In this document: positions 43,596 to 53,217 of the stretch, piece by piece
How the letters are laid out: each line of letters opens with the position of its first letter
Position numbering within the stretch: position 1 is the stretch's first letter
Assembly: GCA_963781805.1 (NCBI GenBank)
Contig: CAWAHF010000004.1
Coordinates: 4,960,001-5,024,000 of the forward strand
Origin: JAFGPL01 sp963781805
Lineage (GTDB): Bacteria > Bacteroidota > Bacteroidia > Bacteroidales > UBA10428
Length of the DNA: 64,000 bases
Direction: 5' to 3'
Position numbers and translations under genes: made by a program
Notes under the pieces: generated by a model
Told to the model about the DNA's origin: nothing
What the model saw: the letters and a program-made list of their open reading frames with translations, nothing else
Databases searched by the model: none

Positions 43596-45525
43596 CTGTC
43601 GGCCAGTTGGTTTGTTGGTCCTTTTTTGGTTAATAATTTCACCTGGAACTTTTGCCCAGGAGCATACCAGCCTTGATTCCATATTTAAAAGATACCCGGA
43701 TAATTCGGTGGTACTGGGGGCCAAAAGCCTGGATGTAATAATTGAGCTGGTTGATGGAAAGCCTGTTATGACCTTTGATAATTATTCTGAGTATATTGCT
43801 ATTTCTGATGATGCAAGATTATTTGCTGATTCAAAGGAATATTTCAGCAATAAATTTGTTATGAAGAATCTTGAAGCCTATAGTTTGTGTTCCGATAATC
43901 ATCGGATTAAGAAGATTCCGGTTAAGACATTTTTGAAAACAACAGAATCCCGTGGCAATTTATTTTATGATGATCAGTATGCATACCGATTTACATTTCC
44001 TTCGGTTTCCAAGGGAACCAGAATGATTACCAAATCCAAAGCGATATCAGAAGACCCGATTTTTCCCATACGATTTTATTTTGGGAATTATTTACCTTCG
44101 GAAAATATGACAGTTTCCGTTACCTGTCCCAATGATATTTTTATTAATTATAAACTTTTCGGGAAGGATACGGATATAATTCGGTTTAATTTGATTGAAA
44201 AGGCCGGAAAAAAAATATATACATGGCACGTTGATCGCAACAAATGTTATGTAAGGGATAATGTGGCCCCCGACCTGGATTATTTTATGCCGCATGTAAT
44301 TATTCAAATTGCCCGTTACACTTATAAAGGAGTACAAACCGATGTGATGGGATCGTTACAGGATCTTTATCGGTGGAACTATTCAAAAATAAGCGGTGTA
44401 AATCTTATATTGTCTCCTAAAATAAAGGCTTTAACTGATTCTATTATCGATACGCATTGGACCGAACAGCAAAAGGTGAGGAAAATATTTGCCTGGGTGC
44501 AAAAGAATATAAAATATATTGCCATCGAAGATGGAGAAAATGGTTATGTTCCCCGCGAGGCAGATTTGGTTTTAAAAAGAAGGTATGGCGATTGCAAAGA
44601 CAAGACCAGTCTACTTGTAGCTATGCTGAAGTCTCAGAATATTCCTGCAAGTTTTGTATGGGTTGGTACCATTGATATCCCTTATCGCAAATCGGAGTTT
44701 GCTTCCCCGTTCAGCGATAATCATATGGTAGCGGCATGGTGGCAGGATGATAAAACTCCGGTGATACTCGATGGCACCACCCGTTATAATTCTTTGGAAG
44801 AAGTCCCTTCGTTCATCCAGGGCAAGCAATGCCTGATTGACAAGGGGAAAGATGATTATTTTCTGTATACGATTCCCCTTGCATCGCCCGAAAGAAACAG
44901 CACATATGACTCATTAGCCGTTGAATTAAAGGGGGATACAATTGTCGGCAATGGATTCACAACCTTCAAAGGAGAAAAAAAAGCCGAAATGATGGCATAT
45001 CTGGATGGAAAAGATACGGCCGATTTCCCCAAAATTGTTTCAAATCAAATGCCAAAAGCCAGCAATAAGTTTATTATTCAATCGGTATCCTGCTCTAATC
45101 TGACTGAAAATGATCAACCCTTTTCCATTCACTACAAATTTTATCTCCCCGACTATGTAACTTCCAGTAATAATATCTTTTACATGAATTTGAATCTTGA
45201 CAGATTTCCAACCGGGTTCAATATTCAGGAAGACAGATGGATGCCATTAGCCTCGGGGTATACGCATAAACATACGTTTATCTGCAACATGAAGATTCCC
45301 AAAGGATATGAACTTAAAGAGATTCCCGAAGATTCTCATTTCAATCATCCCTATTTTAGTTACAATCAATCCTATACCGCATGCGACAGCAGTATAACTG
45401 TAAAAACGGTTGTATATGGGAAATTCCAGGTGATAGACGATGAAAACGTGGTACACTTTCGGGAAATGCTCGAACTTTTACATAGAAACTACCTTAAATC
45501 CATACCTATTCAAAAAATAAATTAA
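43576..45525 (+). CDS. DUF3857/transglutaminase-like protein, intact catalytic triad
   Basis: This 649-residue exported protein (signal peptide to about residue 27) has a DUF3857 N-terminal domain (residues about 40-270) and a transglutaminase-like core. The triad is present: Cys340 in YGDCKDKTS, His383 in DNHMVAAWW and Asp399 in VILDGTTRY. Its start overlaps the previous gene by 20 bases, and the next gene begins 2 bases after its stop. By family knowledge such proteins are secreted in many Bacteroidota; the substrate is not known. Confidence 0.85.
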   Translation: MKLRRNSCRPVGLLVLFWLIISPGTFAQEHTSLDSIFKRYPDNSVVLGAKSLDVIIELVDGKPVMTFDNYSEYIAISDDARLFADSKEYFSNKFVMKNLEAYSLCSDNHRIKKIPVKTFLKTTESRGNLFYDDQYAYRFTFPSVSKGTRMITKSKAISEDPIFPIRFYFGNYLPSENMTVSVTCPNDIFINYKLFGKDTDIIRFNLIEKAGKKIYTWHVDRNKCYVRDNVAPDLDYFMPHVIIQIARYTYKGVQTDVMGSLQDLYRWNYSKISGVNLILSPKIKALTDSIIDTHWTEQQKVRKIFAWVQKNIKYIAIEDGENGYVPREADLVLKRRYGDCKDKTSLLVAMLKSQNIPASFVWVGTIDIPYRKSEFASPFSDNHMVAAWWQDDKTPVILDGTTRYNSLEEVPSFIQGKQCLIDKGKDDYFLYTIPLASPERNSTYDSLAVELKGDTIVGNGFTTFKGEKKAEMMAYLDGKDTADFPKIVSNQMPKASNKFIIQSVSCSNLTENDQPFSIHYKFYLPDYVTSSNNIFYMNLNLDRFPTGFNIQEDRWMPLASGYTHKHTFICNMKIPKGYELKEIPEDSHFNHPYFSYNQSYTACDSSITVKTVVYGKFQVIDDENVVHFREMLELLHRNYLKSIPIQKIN

Positions 45526-45527
45526 TC

Positions 45528-47486
45528 ATGACAAGAAACATTTTTATCACGTTGCTGCTGATTTCAAATTATGTTGCAGGACAGGTAACAGAATACGAAA
45601 CATATGACTGGAATACAATTCCTGAAATTCAGTTATCCGATTCGGTAAAGCCGGTAAACGGCGTCAAAATTACGTTCGAACGTCGGGTTAAGGAAGTATA
45701 CCTGAACAAGAATAACTATTTCGAGGAAATAAATGTCTTACATCGCAAAATACGAGTAGAAACAGATGATGCAATCGACAATAACAATAAAATTTATATT
45801 CCGGTAAACGATGTGCTGGAGATTATTGCCATAAAGGCGCGATTTATTTCTCCGACAGGCCAGGTTACCGAAGTTCCGCAAAAGAGTATCAAAGAATTGG
45901 AGAACCTGGAGAATAAAGGAAATTTCAGGGTTTTTGCTATTGAAGGAGCAGAAATCGGAGGTGAAATTGAATATTATTACACCCTTCGAAATTCATTCAA
46001 TGCATATGGCACAATGTTTATGCAAACCGATGAACCCAAAACCAACGTTGAAGTGCTATTTAAATTTCCTTCCAAACTTGAATATCTCATTAAAAGTTAT
46101 AATGGGCTTCCTGATTTTACCACGGTAACAGATACAACCGGTATTACACGAATGAAAATGAGAGCTGATGTTATTCCTGCACTTTCAGACGAAAAATATG
46201 CTCACTACAATGCCAATAAAATGCGGTTTGAATATACGTTGGCATATAACCGTTTCAATTCACTGCTAAGGATATATACGTGGAGCAAGGTTAGTAACAA
46301 TATATATAAAAATGTGTATCAGATATCATCCGCTGAAGCATCTGCAGTAAAAAAAGAACTGAAAGTAATAGGGTTAAAGGAGGAAAACGAAGAACAAAAG
46401 ATCAGGAAGATTGAGGATTGGATAAAATCAGAAATTGCCATTTCGGATGCAATGGTTAAAACACCTTCCATTGATCAGATCTTAAAATTCAAACAAACCT
46501 CAAAATACGGAGCAACCCGTTTATTTGTAGCTATGCTGAATGAAGCAACAATCCCCTTCGAACTGGTTATGGCCTGTAAGACTAGCCAGAAATCCTTTGA
46601 TCCTGATTTCAACGGGTGGAACTACCTGGATGATTACCTTATCTATTTTGACGATCTCAAAGAATTTATTGCCCCCGATGACCCGGTGAATCGTTTGGGT
46701 GTGATGCCTGTTAATTATCAGGATTCCTATGCACTGTTTTTACATCCTGTAAAATATAATGACAAATTGGGAACACTGGCATATAACATTAAAAAACTGC
46801 CTGCCATGTCTGTCAATGAATCCGTTGATTCGTTAATGGTAGAAGTCAATTTTGATTTCAGCAAATTAAATGCTGATATAAAAATTCAAAGGATATTAAC
46901 CGGCATATTGGCCTATAGTTTTCAGGGTTTCTGGGAATCTGTCAATAATGACAGACGATTGGAAATCATACGTTCTGTTTTTGATATGGGTGATAATAAT
47001 ACAACGGTACGTTCATATACGATTGAAAATGGTTCGATTACCGATGTGGGTTTGAAACCATTTATCTGCAACGTGGACCTTACGGCAAATACCATGATTG
47101 AAATTGCAGGGAATGATTTTATTGTGAATATTGGCAGAACCATTGGACAGCAAACAGAACTGTATCAGACCCAAGAAAGAAAAATGCCTGTGGATATTGA
47201 CTATGCACACCATTATTACAGAGAAATCAGGGTAGTGATTCCCGAAGGTTATACAGTTTCAAATCTTGACAATCTTAATATGAAAGTGGAAATGACCAGT
47301 GAGGGTAAACCGGGAGCCTATTTCATTTCCTGGTATAAAATGGCAGAAAATACGTTATATATATACTCTAAAGAAGTATATCCTGATATCAGTTACCCGG
47401 TGAACCGGTTCGAGGAATTTAGACAGGTGATCAACGCTGCAGCCAATTTCAATAAGAAAACGCTGTTGCTTACACCGGTTAAGTAA
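45528..47486 (+). CDS. DUF3857 protein with a degenerate transglutaminase core
   Basis: This 652-residue exported protein (signal peptide to about residue 18) has the same two-domain layout as its upstream neighbour. The position of the catalytic Cys is replaced: KYGATRLFVAML (Ala329) against YGDCKDKTSLLVAML, and no His is found at the matching position. It is therefore probably a non-catalytic partner or binding subunit. It is translated 2 bases downstream of the intact paralogue and likely works with it. Confidence 0.82.
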   Translation: MTRNIFITLLLISNYVAGQVTEYETYDWNTIPEIQLSDSVKPVNGVKITFERRVKEVYLNKNNYFEEINVLHRKIRVETDDAIDNNNKIYIPVNDVLEIIAIKARFISPTGQVTEVPQKSIKELENLENKGNFRVFAIEGAEIGGEIEYYYTLRNSFNAYGTMFMQTDEPKTNVEVLFKFPSKLEYLIKSYNGLPDFTTVTDTTGITRMKMRADVIPALSDEKYAHYNANKMRFEYTLAYNRFNSLLRIYTWSKVSNNIYKNVYQISSAEASAVKKELKVIGLKEENEEQKIRKIEDWIKSEIAISDAMVKTPSIDQILKFKQTSKYGATRLFVAMLNEATIPFELVMACKTSQKSFDPDFNGWNYLDDYLIYFDDLKEFIAPDDPVNRLGVMPVNYQDSYALFLHPVKYNDKLGTLAYNIKKLPAMSVNESVDSLMVEVNFDFSKLNADIKIQRILTGILAYSFQGFWESVNNDRRLEIIRSVFDMGDNNTTVRSYTIENGSITDVGLKPFICNVDLTANTMIEIAGNDFIVNIGRTIGQQTELYQTQERKMPVDIDYAHHYYREIRVVIPEGYTVSNLDNLNMKVEMTSEGKPGAYFISWYKMAENTLYIYSKEVYPDISYPVNRFEEFRQVINAAANFNKKTLLLTPVK

Positions 47487-47718
47487 TAAACAAGTTCCTC
47501 ATCATTATGTATTTCATTAAGACAGGGTGCTTACTTTTAATGCATTTCCATTTGAAAGTACAGTTTATTATTGGATTAAAACTATTTTTATAAATCAAAC
47601 GGGTATCCAATAAAAATATTGATACCTCAGTATTAAAAATTATTCATAACTTTTCATTAACAATATTGTTTTACGATTCAACAATTACTTTAAGCTATTT
47701 TAAACAATATAATTTTAA

Positions 47719-49035
47719 ATGAAAACAGGTAAATTAGTATCTCTTTTTATCCTTTTTGCAGGCATTCAAACTGCAACTGCACAAACGGGCAAGCATAGTA
47801 AAGAAATTAATAGTGCTGCACAAGAAATTGAAAATCAGGTTATTCAATGGCGAGAAGATATACATGAGCATCCTGAGTTGGGTAATCGGGAGATCAGAAC
47901 ATCAGGAATTATTGCGAAGCATTTACAATCCCTGGGAATTGAAGTTACAACCGGAATTGCCAAAACCGGTGTGAAAGGCGTCCTCAAAGGTGGTCAACCG
48001 GGGCCGGTTATAGCTCTAAGGGCAGATATGGATGCTTTACCCATTACCGAACGTACGCCGGTTCCTTTTGCATCAAAAGTCAAAACGATTTATAATGAAG
48101 CCGAAACCGGCGTGATGCATGCCTGCGGACACGATGCTCATGTGGCAATTCTGATGGGAGTGGCAGAGATTTTGGCAGGTATGAAGGACCAGTTGAAAGG
48201 AACCGTTGTATTTATTTTTCAGCCTGCCGAAGAAGGCGCCCCCGTTGGTGAAGAGGGTGGGGCAGAATTAATGGTTAAAGAAGGGGTACTGGAAAATCCC
48301 AGGGTTAATGTGATTTTCGGGTTGCACATGAAGGCAGATTTGGAAGTTGGAAAAATTGCCTACCGTCCTGGTCCGTTGATGGCCGGAGTGAGTGATTTTA
48401 AAATTATTGTAACCGGGAAAGGTTCCCATGGGTCTACCCCATGGACTTCCATCGATCCTATTGTTGTATCGGCTCAGATTATCAATAGTATTCAAACCAT
48501 TGTGAGCCGGAATATCAATCTCACACAAAATCCTGCCGTAGTAACGATAAGTTCCATTCACGGAGGAAATCGTTCAAATATCATTCCTGAGACTGTTGAG
48601 ATGTTAGGAACCGTGAGGGTATTTACCGATTCCGATGAAAAATTAATTTACAATCATTTGCAGTCGATTGTCGAAAATATTTCAGCATCGGCAGGTGCGC
48701 AAGCTGCAATTACTATTCCGTATACCTCTCATTACCCTGTGACTGTAAACAATGAAGAACTCACTGCACGTATGTTACCAACCTTGGAAAATATTGCGGG
48801 AAAGGAAAATGTTGTACTTATGAATGCGATTACCGGGGCAGAGGATTTTTCTTTTTATGCAAAAAAGGTACCCGGTCTGTTTTTTTTCCTGGGTGGCCTG
48901 CCAAAGGGAAAAGCACCCGAAAGTGCAGCCCCTCATCATACGGCCGATTTTTATATCGATGAAAGTGGTTTTATAACCGGTCTGTGTGCGCTTACAAATT
49001 TGGTTTTTGAATATGGTGCCTTAACAGGTAAATAA
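47719..49035 (+). CDS. Secreted M20D amidohydrolase
   Basis: This 438-residue exported protein (signal peptide ending near TATAQ) belongs to the M20D aminoacylase/carboxypeptidase group. Motifs: WREDIHEHPELG (near residue 44), RADMDALPI, HACGHDAH (metal-binding) and QPAEEG. The usual activity is hydrolysis of N-acyl amino acids, hippurate-like amides or indole-amino-acid conjugates. It stands 232 bases after the transglutaminase operon. Confidence 0.92.
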   Translation: MKTGKLVSLFILFAGIQTATAQTGKHSKEINSAAQEIENQVIQWREDIHEHPELGNREIRTSGIIAKHLQSLGIEVTTGIAKTGVKGVLKGGQPGPVIALRADMDALPITERTPVPFASKVKTIYNEAETGVMHACGHDAHVAILMGVAEILAGMKDQLKGTVVFIFQPAEEGAPVGEEGGAELMVKEGVLENPRVNVIFGLHMKADLEVGKIAYRPGPLMAGVSDFKIIVTGKGSHGSTPWTSIDPIVVSAQIINSIQTIVSRNINLTQNPAVVTISSIHGGNRSNIIPETVEMLGTVRVFTDSDEKLIYNHLQSIVENISASAGAQAAITIPYTSHYPVTVNNEELTARMLPTLENIAGKENVVLMNAITGAEDFSFYAKKVPGLFFFLGGLPKGKAPESAAPHHTADFYIDESGFITGLCALTNLVFEYGALTGK

Positions 49036-49125
49036 GATTTAAGAGTTTCTGCCTGGTGATATACTTAATTCTGATTAACCAGGAATTTAAATGCATATGC
49101 TTCAAAGTCAACAGCAAAATAATGG

Positions 49126-49638
49126 TTACTCTTTCACCATGGACAAAGATCTTCGATCAAAAATCCAGAGATTATGATAGGTTAATGTTGGAGTATCCAC
49201 ATTCTCATCTGCCGTAAGTTTCAACCTGTCGGTGGATAGTGAATACCTCACCGAATCAATGGCAATTCCATGTCTTCTGACAATAAGAACCAGCGTGTCC
49301 TGCTGCCAGTATAGCCTCCAGAATGTATGGTGTTTTCCTTTTTGTTCCTGCCCGTCGGTAATTAATTTGTAAGATGTTATCCTGTCCTTATTCTTTATGG
49401 TGAAACTTCGCCAAAAGCTGAAATCAGGTTCTTCATGAGCGATTTTGATATTTCCATCTGTCAGATTTGCAGTCCAGTATGCCTCCAGCCTACTTTCCTC
49501 AGGATTTAATACCCAATCGCCTGAGAAATCCGGCAACAGCTGGCTAAAACCCCAAGAAAATTGAAATGAAATAACTAAACATAAAAGTACATATCGGGAG
49601 AATATATTTTTGTTATTCGCTTTGTACATATAATGCAT
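49126..49638 (-). CDS. Secreted lipocalin-like protein
   Basis: This 170-residue exported protein has a signal peptide ending near WGFSQ. The mature part begins LLPDFSGDWVLNPEESRLE, the first strand of many bacterial lipocalin-like or THAP-type proteins, and continues as short beta-strands. No catalytic motif is present. It is convergent with the M20D gene. A function is not assigned. Confidence 0.68.
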   Translation of the reverse strand: MHYMYKANNKNIFSRYVLLCLVISFQFSWGFSQLLPDFSGDWVLNPEESRLEAYWTANLTDGNIKIAHEEPDFSFWRSFTIKNKDRITSYKLITDGQEQKGKHHTFWRLYWQQDTLVLIVRRHGIAIDSVRYSLSTDRLKLTADENVDTPTLTYHNLWIFDRRSLSMVKE

Positions 49639-49782
49639 GTTTCTAGTTTGCCGGAATTCAGGTATAAAATAAAGGAATAATTTTGACTATTAAAAACCAA
49701 AGTATTTTCCTGAGAGAATGTAGATAGGTGCGTTTTATTTGAACATGCAGGCCCCCCTATCTATTTTGGGCTTTTCTCAATC

Positions 49783-49871
49783 TGTTCAGATTTTGTTCAC
49801 ACAAAACCTTCATTTTTAAACATTTTTTGTGAGATATTTAGTAATATTGAATTGCACTGATTTTTTAAGAT
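49783..49871 (+). repeat. 89-bp dispersed repeat, copy B
   Basis: Copy of the sequence at 37551-37639 (shared blocks TGTTCA, TCATTTTTAA, GATATTT, GTAATATT, TGCACT). It lies about 105 bases upstream of the 49976 gene. Confidence 0.55.
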
Positions 49872-49975
49872 TTTATATTTCGTGAAAGAAATCATTTAGT
49901 CCATCTTATTTTAAACCAGAAGCTTCTCATTATTGAAAAGAATATGATTGATAATCATCCTAGCTTTTATGTACA

Positions 49976-50764
49976 ATGAAGTTTATTATTCTTTCAGTTA
50001 CAATTTTACTTTCCGGATGTGGTGCATACACCTATATTCCAACTCCTGCTTACGTTCCTGTAAGTAGGGAAAAAGGCAACGTTACTGCAAATGTCTCATT
50101 CAAATTTTATCAAATCGGATATGCAATTTCCAATCATTTTTCAATTTTCACTGCAGGTAACGGTAATAAGCATAAACATAGCTTACTTGTCGAAGAAACA
50201 GATCTTAACTATGGCAGGCATAATAAAAGAGATGAATTTCATCAGTTCGATTTCGGTGGCAGTTACTATGCTCCTCTGGGAAAATATCTAAGTTATGAAA
50301 TTGTATCCGGGATTGGAGCAGGAAAAGCTGATTATAAAAACTATTGGCATTATGAAAAAGACACAGATTCACCCCTGGATTATGATTTTTCATTTACATC
50401 GCATAAAGCTGCGCTCTTTGTACAACCGTGTATATCTCTCCATGATGAAGAAACTGTGGACTTAACTATTTTTGGCAGATTCAATTATACCAAATACTAT
50501 GATATTAACAGCAATCTGGATTTAGGTTCGGGCTATTATAGTGATATTACAAAATACGATACCTATTTTTATAATAAAAAATCCGCTGATTTACTTTTTT
50601 TTGAACCGGGATTTCAATTAGAGCTAAGATATAAGAAATACGGTGGCATGGTATTGTGTTCTGAGGTGATAAGTTTAGAACCTGGAGTACAGGGATACCC
50701 AAAATTCTATATGTATCTGGGTTTTCACTTTACATATAATCTGTTGGAAGACTTAAAAAAATAA
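49976..50764 (+). CDS. Outer-membrane lipoprotein, barrel-like
   Basis: This 262-residue protein has a lipobox (LLSGC, Cys15) and a mature part of alternating aromatic/hydrophobic strands such as FDFGGSYYAPLGKYLSYEIV and SFTSHKAALFVQPCISL, which resembles a small beta-barrel or barrel-like envelope protein. It is of a type often seen in Bacteroidota as a single lipoprotein. Function unknown. The next gene follows within 6 bases. Confidence 0.75.
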   Translation: MKFIILSVTILLSGCGAYTYIPTPAYVPVSREKGNVTANVSFKFYQIGYAISNHFSIFTAGNGNKHKHSLLVEETDLNYGRHNKRDEFHQFDFGGSYYAPLGKYLSYEIVSGIGAGKADYKNYWHYEKDTDSPLDYDFSFTSHKAALFVQPCISLHDEETVDLTIFGRFNYTKYYDINSNLDLGSGYYSDITKYDTYFYNKKSADLLFFEPGFQLELRYKKYGGMVLCSEVISLEPGVQGYPKFYMYLGFHFTYNLLEDLKK

Positions 50765-50770
50765 ATATAA

Positions 50771-51142
50771 ATGAAATTTACAATTAGCAGTATTTTAAAA
50801 CGAGACAAAATATCTTCATCTAAAGATATAATCAATTGGTGGTTGAAAGGCAGTGGGTTTTTAAATATATTTTATATTATTTATGTAATCTTTCATTTGA
50901 CCATTATTGTGGCAGCGTTTCATAATAGCCTGAATTTCTTTTTACTTCCTGTTATTGTTGCACTTGCCGTATTAATCAATATGATTTATTATTCAGGTTT
51001 AGTGTTCGAACTTATTTTATCAAAAGTATTTAAACGCAACATAGATTTTAACAATATTTCTCCACAAATAAAGGAATGGTTGCTAATCATTTCGATTACA
51101 ACAGTATTGTTATTTTCAGTTTATGACATTACAAAACAATGA
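50771..51142 (+). CDS. Small membrane protein of unknown function
   Basis: This 123-residue protein has three hydrophobic segments (about residues 27-48, 52-72 and 102-120) and few charged residues. No recognised domain. It is co-oriented with the preceding lipoprotein and separated by only 6 bases, so they likely form one unit. Confidence 0.7.
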   Translation: MKFTISSILKRDKISSSKDIINWWLKGSGFLNIFYIIYVIFHLTIIVAAFHNSLNFFLLPVIVALAVLINMIYYSGLVFELILSKVFKRNIDFNNISPQIKEWLLIISITTVLLFSVYDITKQ

Positions 51143-51460
51143 TGTCCATACCCGATGTTGACAATCAATCAACAAAAGCATAAACCATCATGAATGATTT
51201 ATCAGGGATTTTAAATCGGACTTAAACTACCATTTTTCAGAATATCCCTTTATAACAATTATTTCTTCATAATCTTTACCCGTCCCCAAAATTATTCCCA
51301 AATAAAATTTCGGAAGTGTTTTTTTTCATAAATTGTACAGCATAATCCGGAATTTGTGCTGGGCCATGGAAAACTCATACAAATTAACTCCTCTCATTCT
51401 AAAGAATCCGACTAATAAACCGGAAATACTTTCCATGCATAATTATTAAAAAACTCAATT
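51143..51460. other. Intergenic region before the molybdopterin oxidoreductase gene
   Basis: No gene or repeat recognised. Confidence 0.5.
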
Positions 51461-53129
51461 ATGAAAACACCTGAAACTACAAAATCCATGTCTGATAAAA
51501 AACCCCGCCGCTCAAACGGAGTATTGGCAGGTCTTTTAATCACTGCCCCGTTAACTGCCATCATGTATCTTTTTCTACCAGCTTGCCGGTTTACCATTTG
51601 TTCCGTTCGACCTGTTCGATTGGATGACGCGGATTTTGCCCGGTCCGGTAGTTACTTTTGGTATCGATCTGATGATTGACCTGATTCGGTTTCTTGGAAT
51701 AAGCGTGGCTGATGCTGCCAAGGGAGCTGAACAATCTATTGCCGTTTTCCAGTTTATTGCCGGAGGTGTAATAATTAGTGTCCTCTTTTTCAGTATATTG
51801 AAAAAGAGAAAAATAAAATCCGATTCATTTGCCGGGATAATTGCCGGATTTCTCACCGGACTGCCTTTTATAACCATAAGTATCGCTATAGGGCAATCAC
51901 ATGTTTCTCCGCTGCTGCAGATTTTGTGGCTTCTGATTCTATTCTTGACTTTCGGATACATCCTGAGTCTTTCCTATAACTATCTTGTAGGTGATATCAC
52001 AAAAAGTGCTGTGCCGGAGGTTCAGGAATTAATTGATATCAAAGCAAGCCGCCGGAAATTTATCCTCCGGTTGGGCGGAGTTTCTATGGCTCTGACTTTT
52101 TTCGGTACCCTTGCAGGTGGAATTATTGCCGGAAATAAGCGAAATAAGCTGGATTACGAGTCGGATAATTCAATGGCTCACAGAACCGAAACAGGAGAGG
52201 GGTTGCCTTTTCCGAATTTAAACGACCCTGTAATGCCCGCGCCCGGTACCCGACCGGAATACACTCCTATCAAGGATCATTACAAGGTGTTTATCCGTAC
52301 AGAACCTACTGTTATTGACGGTTCCTCCTGGATACTACCCATTACCGGAATGGTCGGGTCCACCTTAATGCTTACCCTTGATGACCTAAAAAAAAGATAT
52401 ACAAAACAGGATCATTATGTAACTCTCTCCTGCATTTCAGGAAGAATCGGCACTAGCCTAATCGGAACCACCCTATGGTCCGGAGCAAGCCTGCAAGATA
52501 TTCTGGCAGATGCGAAAGTGCAAAAGAAAGCACGCTATCTGCATATTACTTCCGGTGATGGATTTTATGAAACTGTTGATATAGAATCCATACATGCAGA
52601 TAAGAGAATTATGCTTTGTTACGCCTGGGACGGACATGATTTACCGGTGGATCACGGATATCCGTTGCGAATCTGGATACCAGACAGGTATGGAATGAAA
52701 CAGCCGAAATGGATAACCGGCATAGCAGTGACTGACACCTACAAAAAAGGGTACTGGGTGGAACGTAAGTGGGATCCCATAGCCAGGGTGAAAACAACCT
52801 CTGTAATTGATACGGTTGCAGTGAATGCAGTTTATACCAGCGGAGATAAAAAACTGGTGCCGGTTGGCGGAATTGCTTTTGCAGGAGCACGGGGCATTTC
52901 AACGGTGGAGGTTCGGGTAGACGGGGGAGCCTGGAAAGAAGCAAAACTGCGTTCCCCTCTTTCCGATACTACCTGGGTCATCTGGCGGTATGACTGGCCG
53001 CTCGAAAAAGGGGAACACCTGTTTGAAGTCCGTTGTGCGGAAAAAGACGGCACTCCCCAAATCGAGGAAAAACAACCAAACCGGCCCTCGGGAGCCACCG
53101 GCATAGACAGTTATAAAATTAGAATCTGA
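51461..53129 (+). pseudogene. Membrane-anchored molybdopterin-dependent oxidoreductase, frameshifted
   Basis: The gene for a sulfite-oxidase-like molybdopterin enzyme of about 555 residues is split between two frames. The first frame (from 51461) gives MSDKKPRRSNGVLAGLLI and ...TAIMYLF; the second gives YQLAGLPFVPFDLFDW, MTRILPG and continues to the stop. Together they form one coherent protein with about five N-terminal membrane segments, a twin-Arg-like motif (ASRRKFILRLGG) and the molybdopterin domain (YVTLSCISGRIG, with Cys as the likely Mo ligand, then LIGTTLWSGASL). One extra T in the TTTTT run near 51570-51574 would explain the shift. It may be a sequencing error or a real inactivation. 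Confidence 0.75.
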
Positions 53130-53175
53130 GGTTTCAATTATTATCTTCACTAGCTGAAATATTATCCTAAATCCC

Positions 53176-53183
53176 TATTTTTG
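53176..53183 (+). promoter_or_regulatory. TAnnTTTG -7 element for the GH31 gene
   Basis: TATTTTTG lies 34 bases upstream of the ATG at 53218. No -33 match at standard spacing. Confidence 0.4.
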
Positions 53184-53217
53184 CATTTTGCAATTTATAA
53201 AACCTAAAACTTATTTT

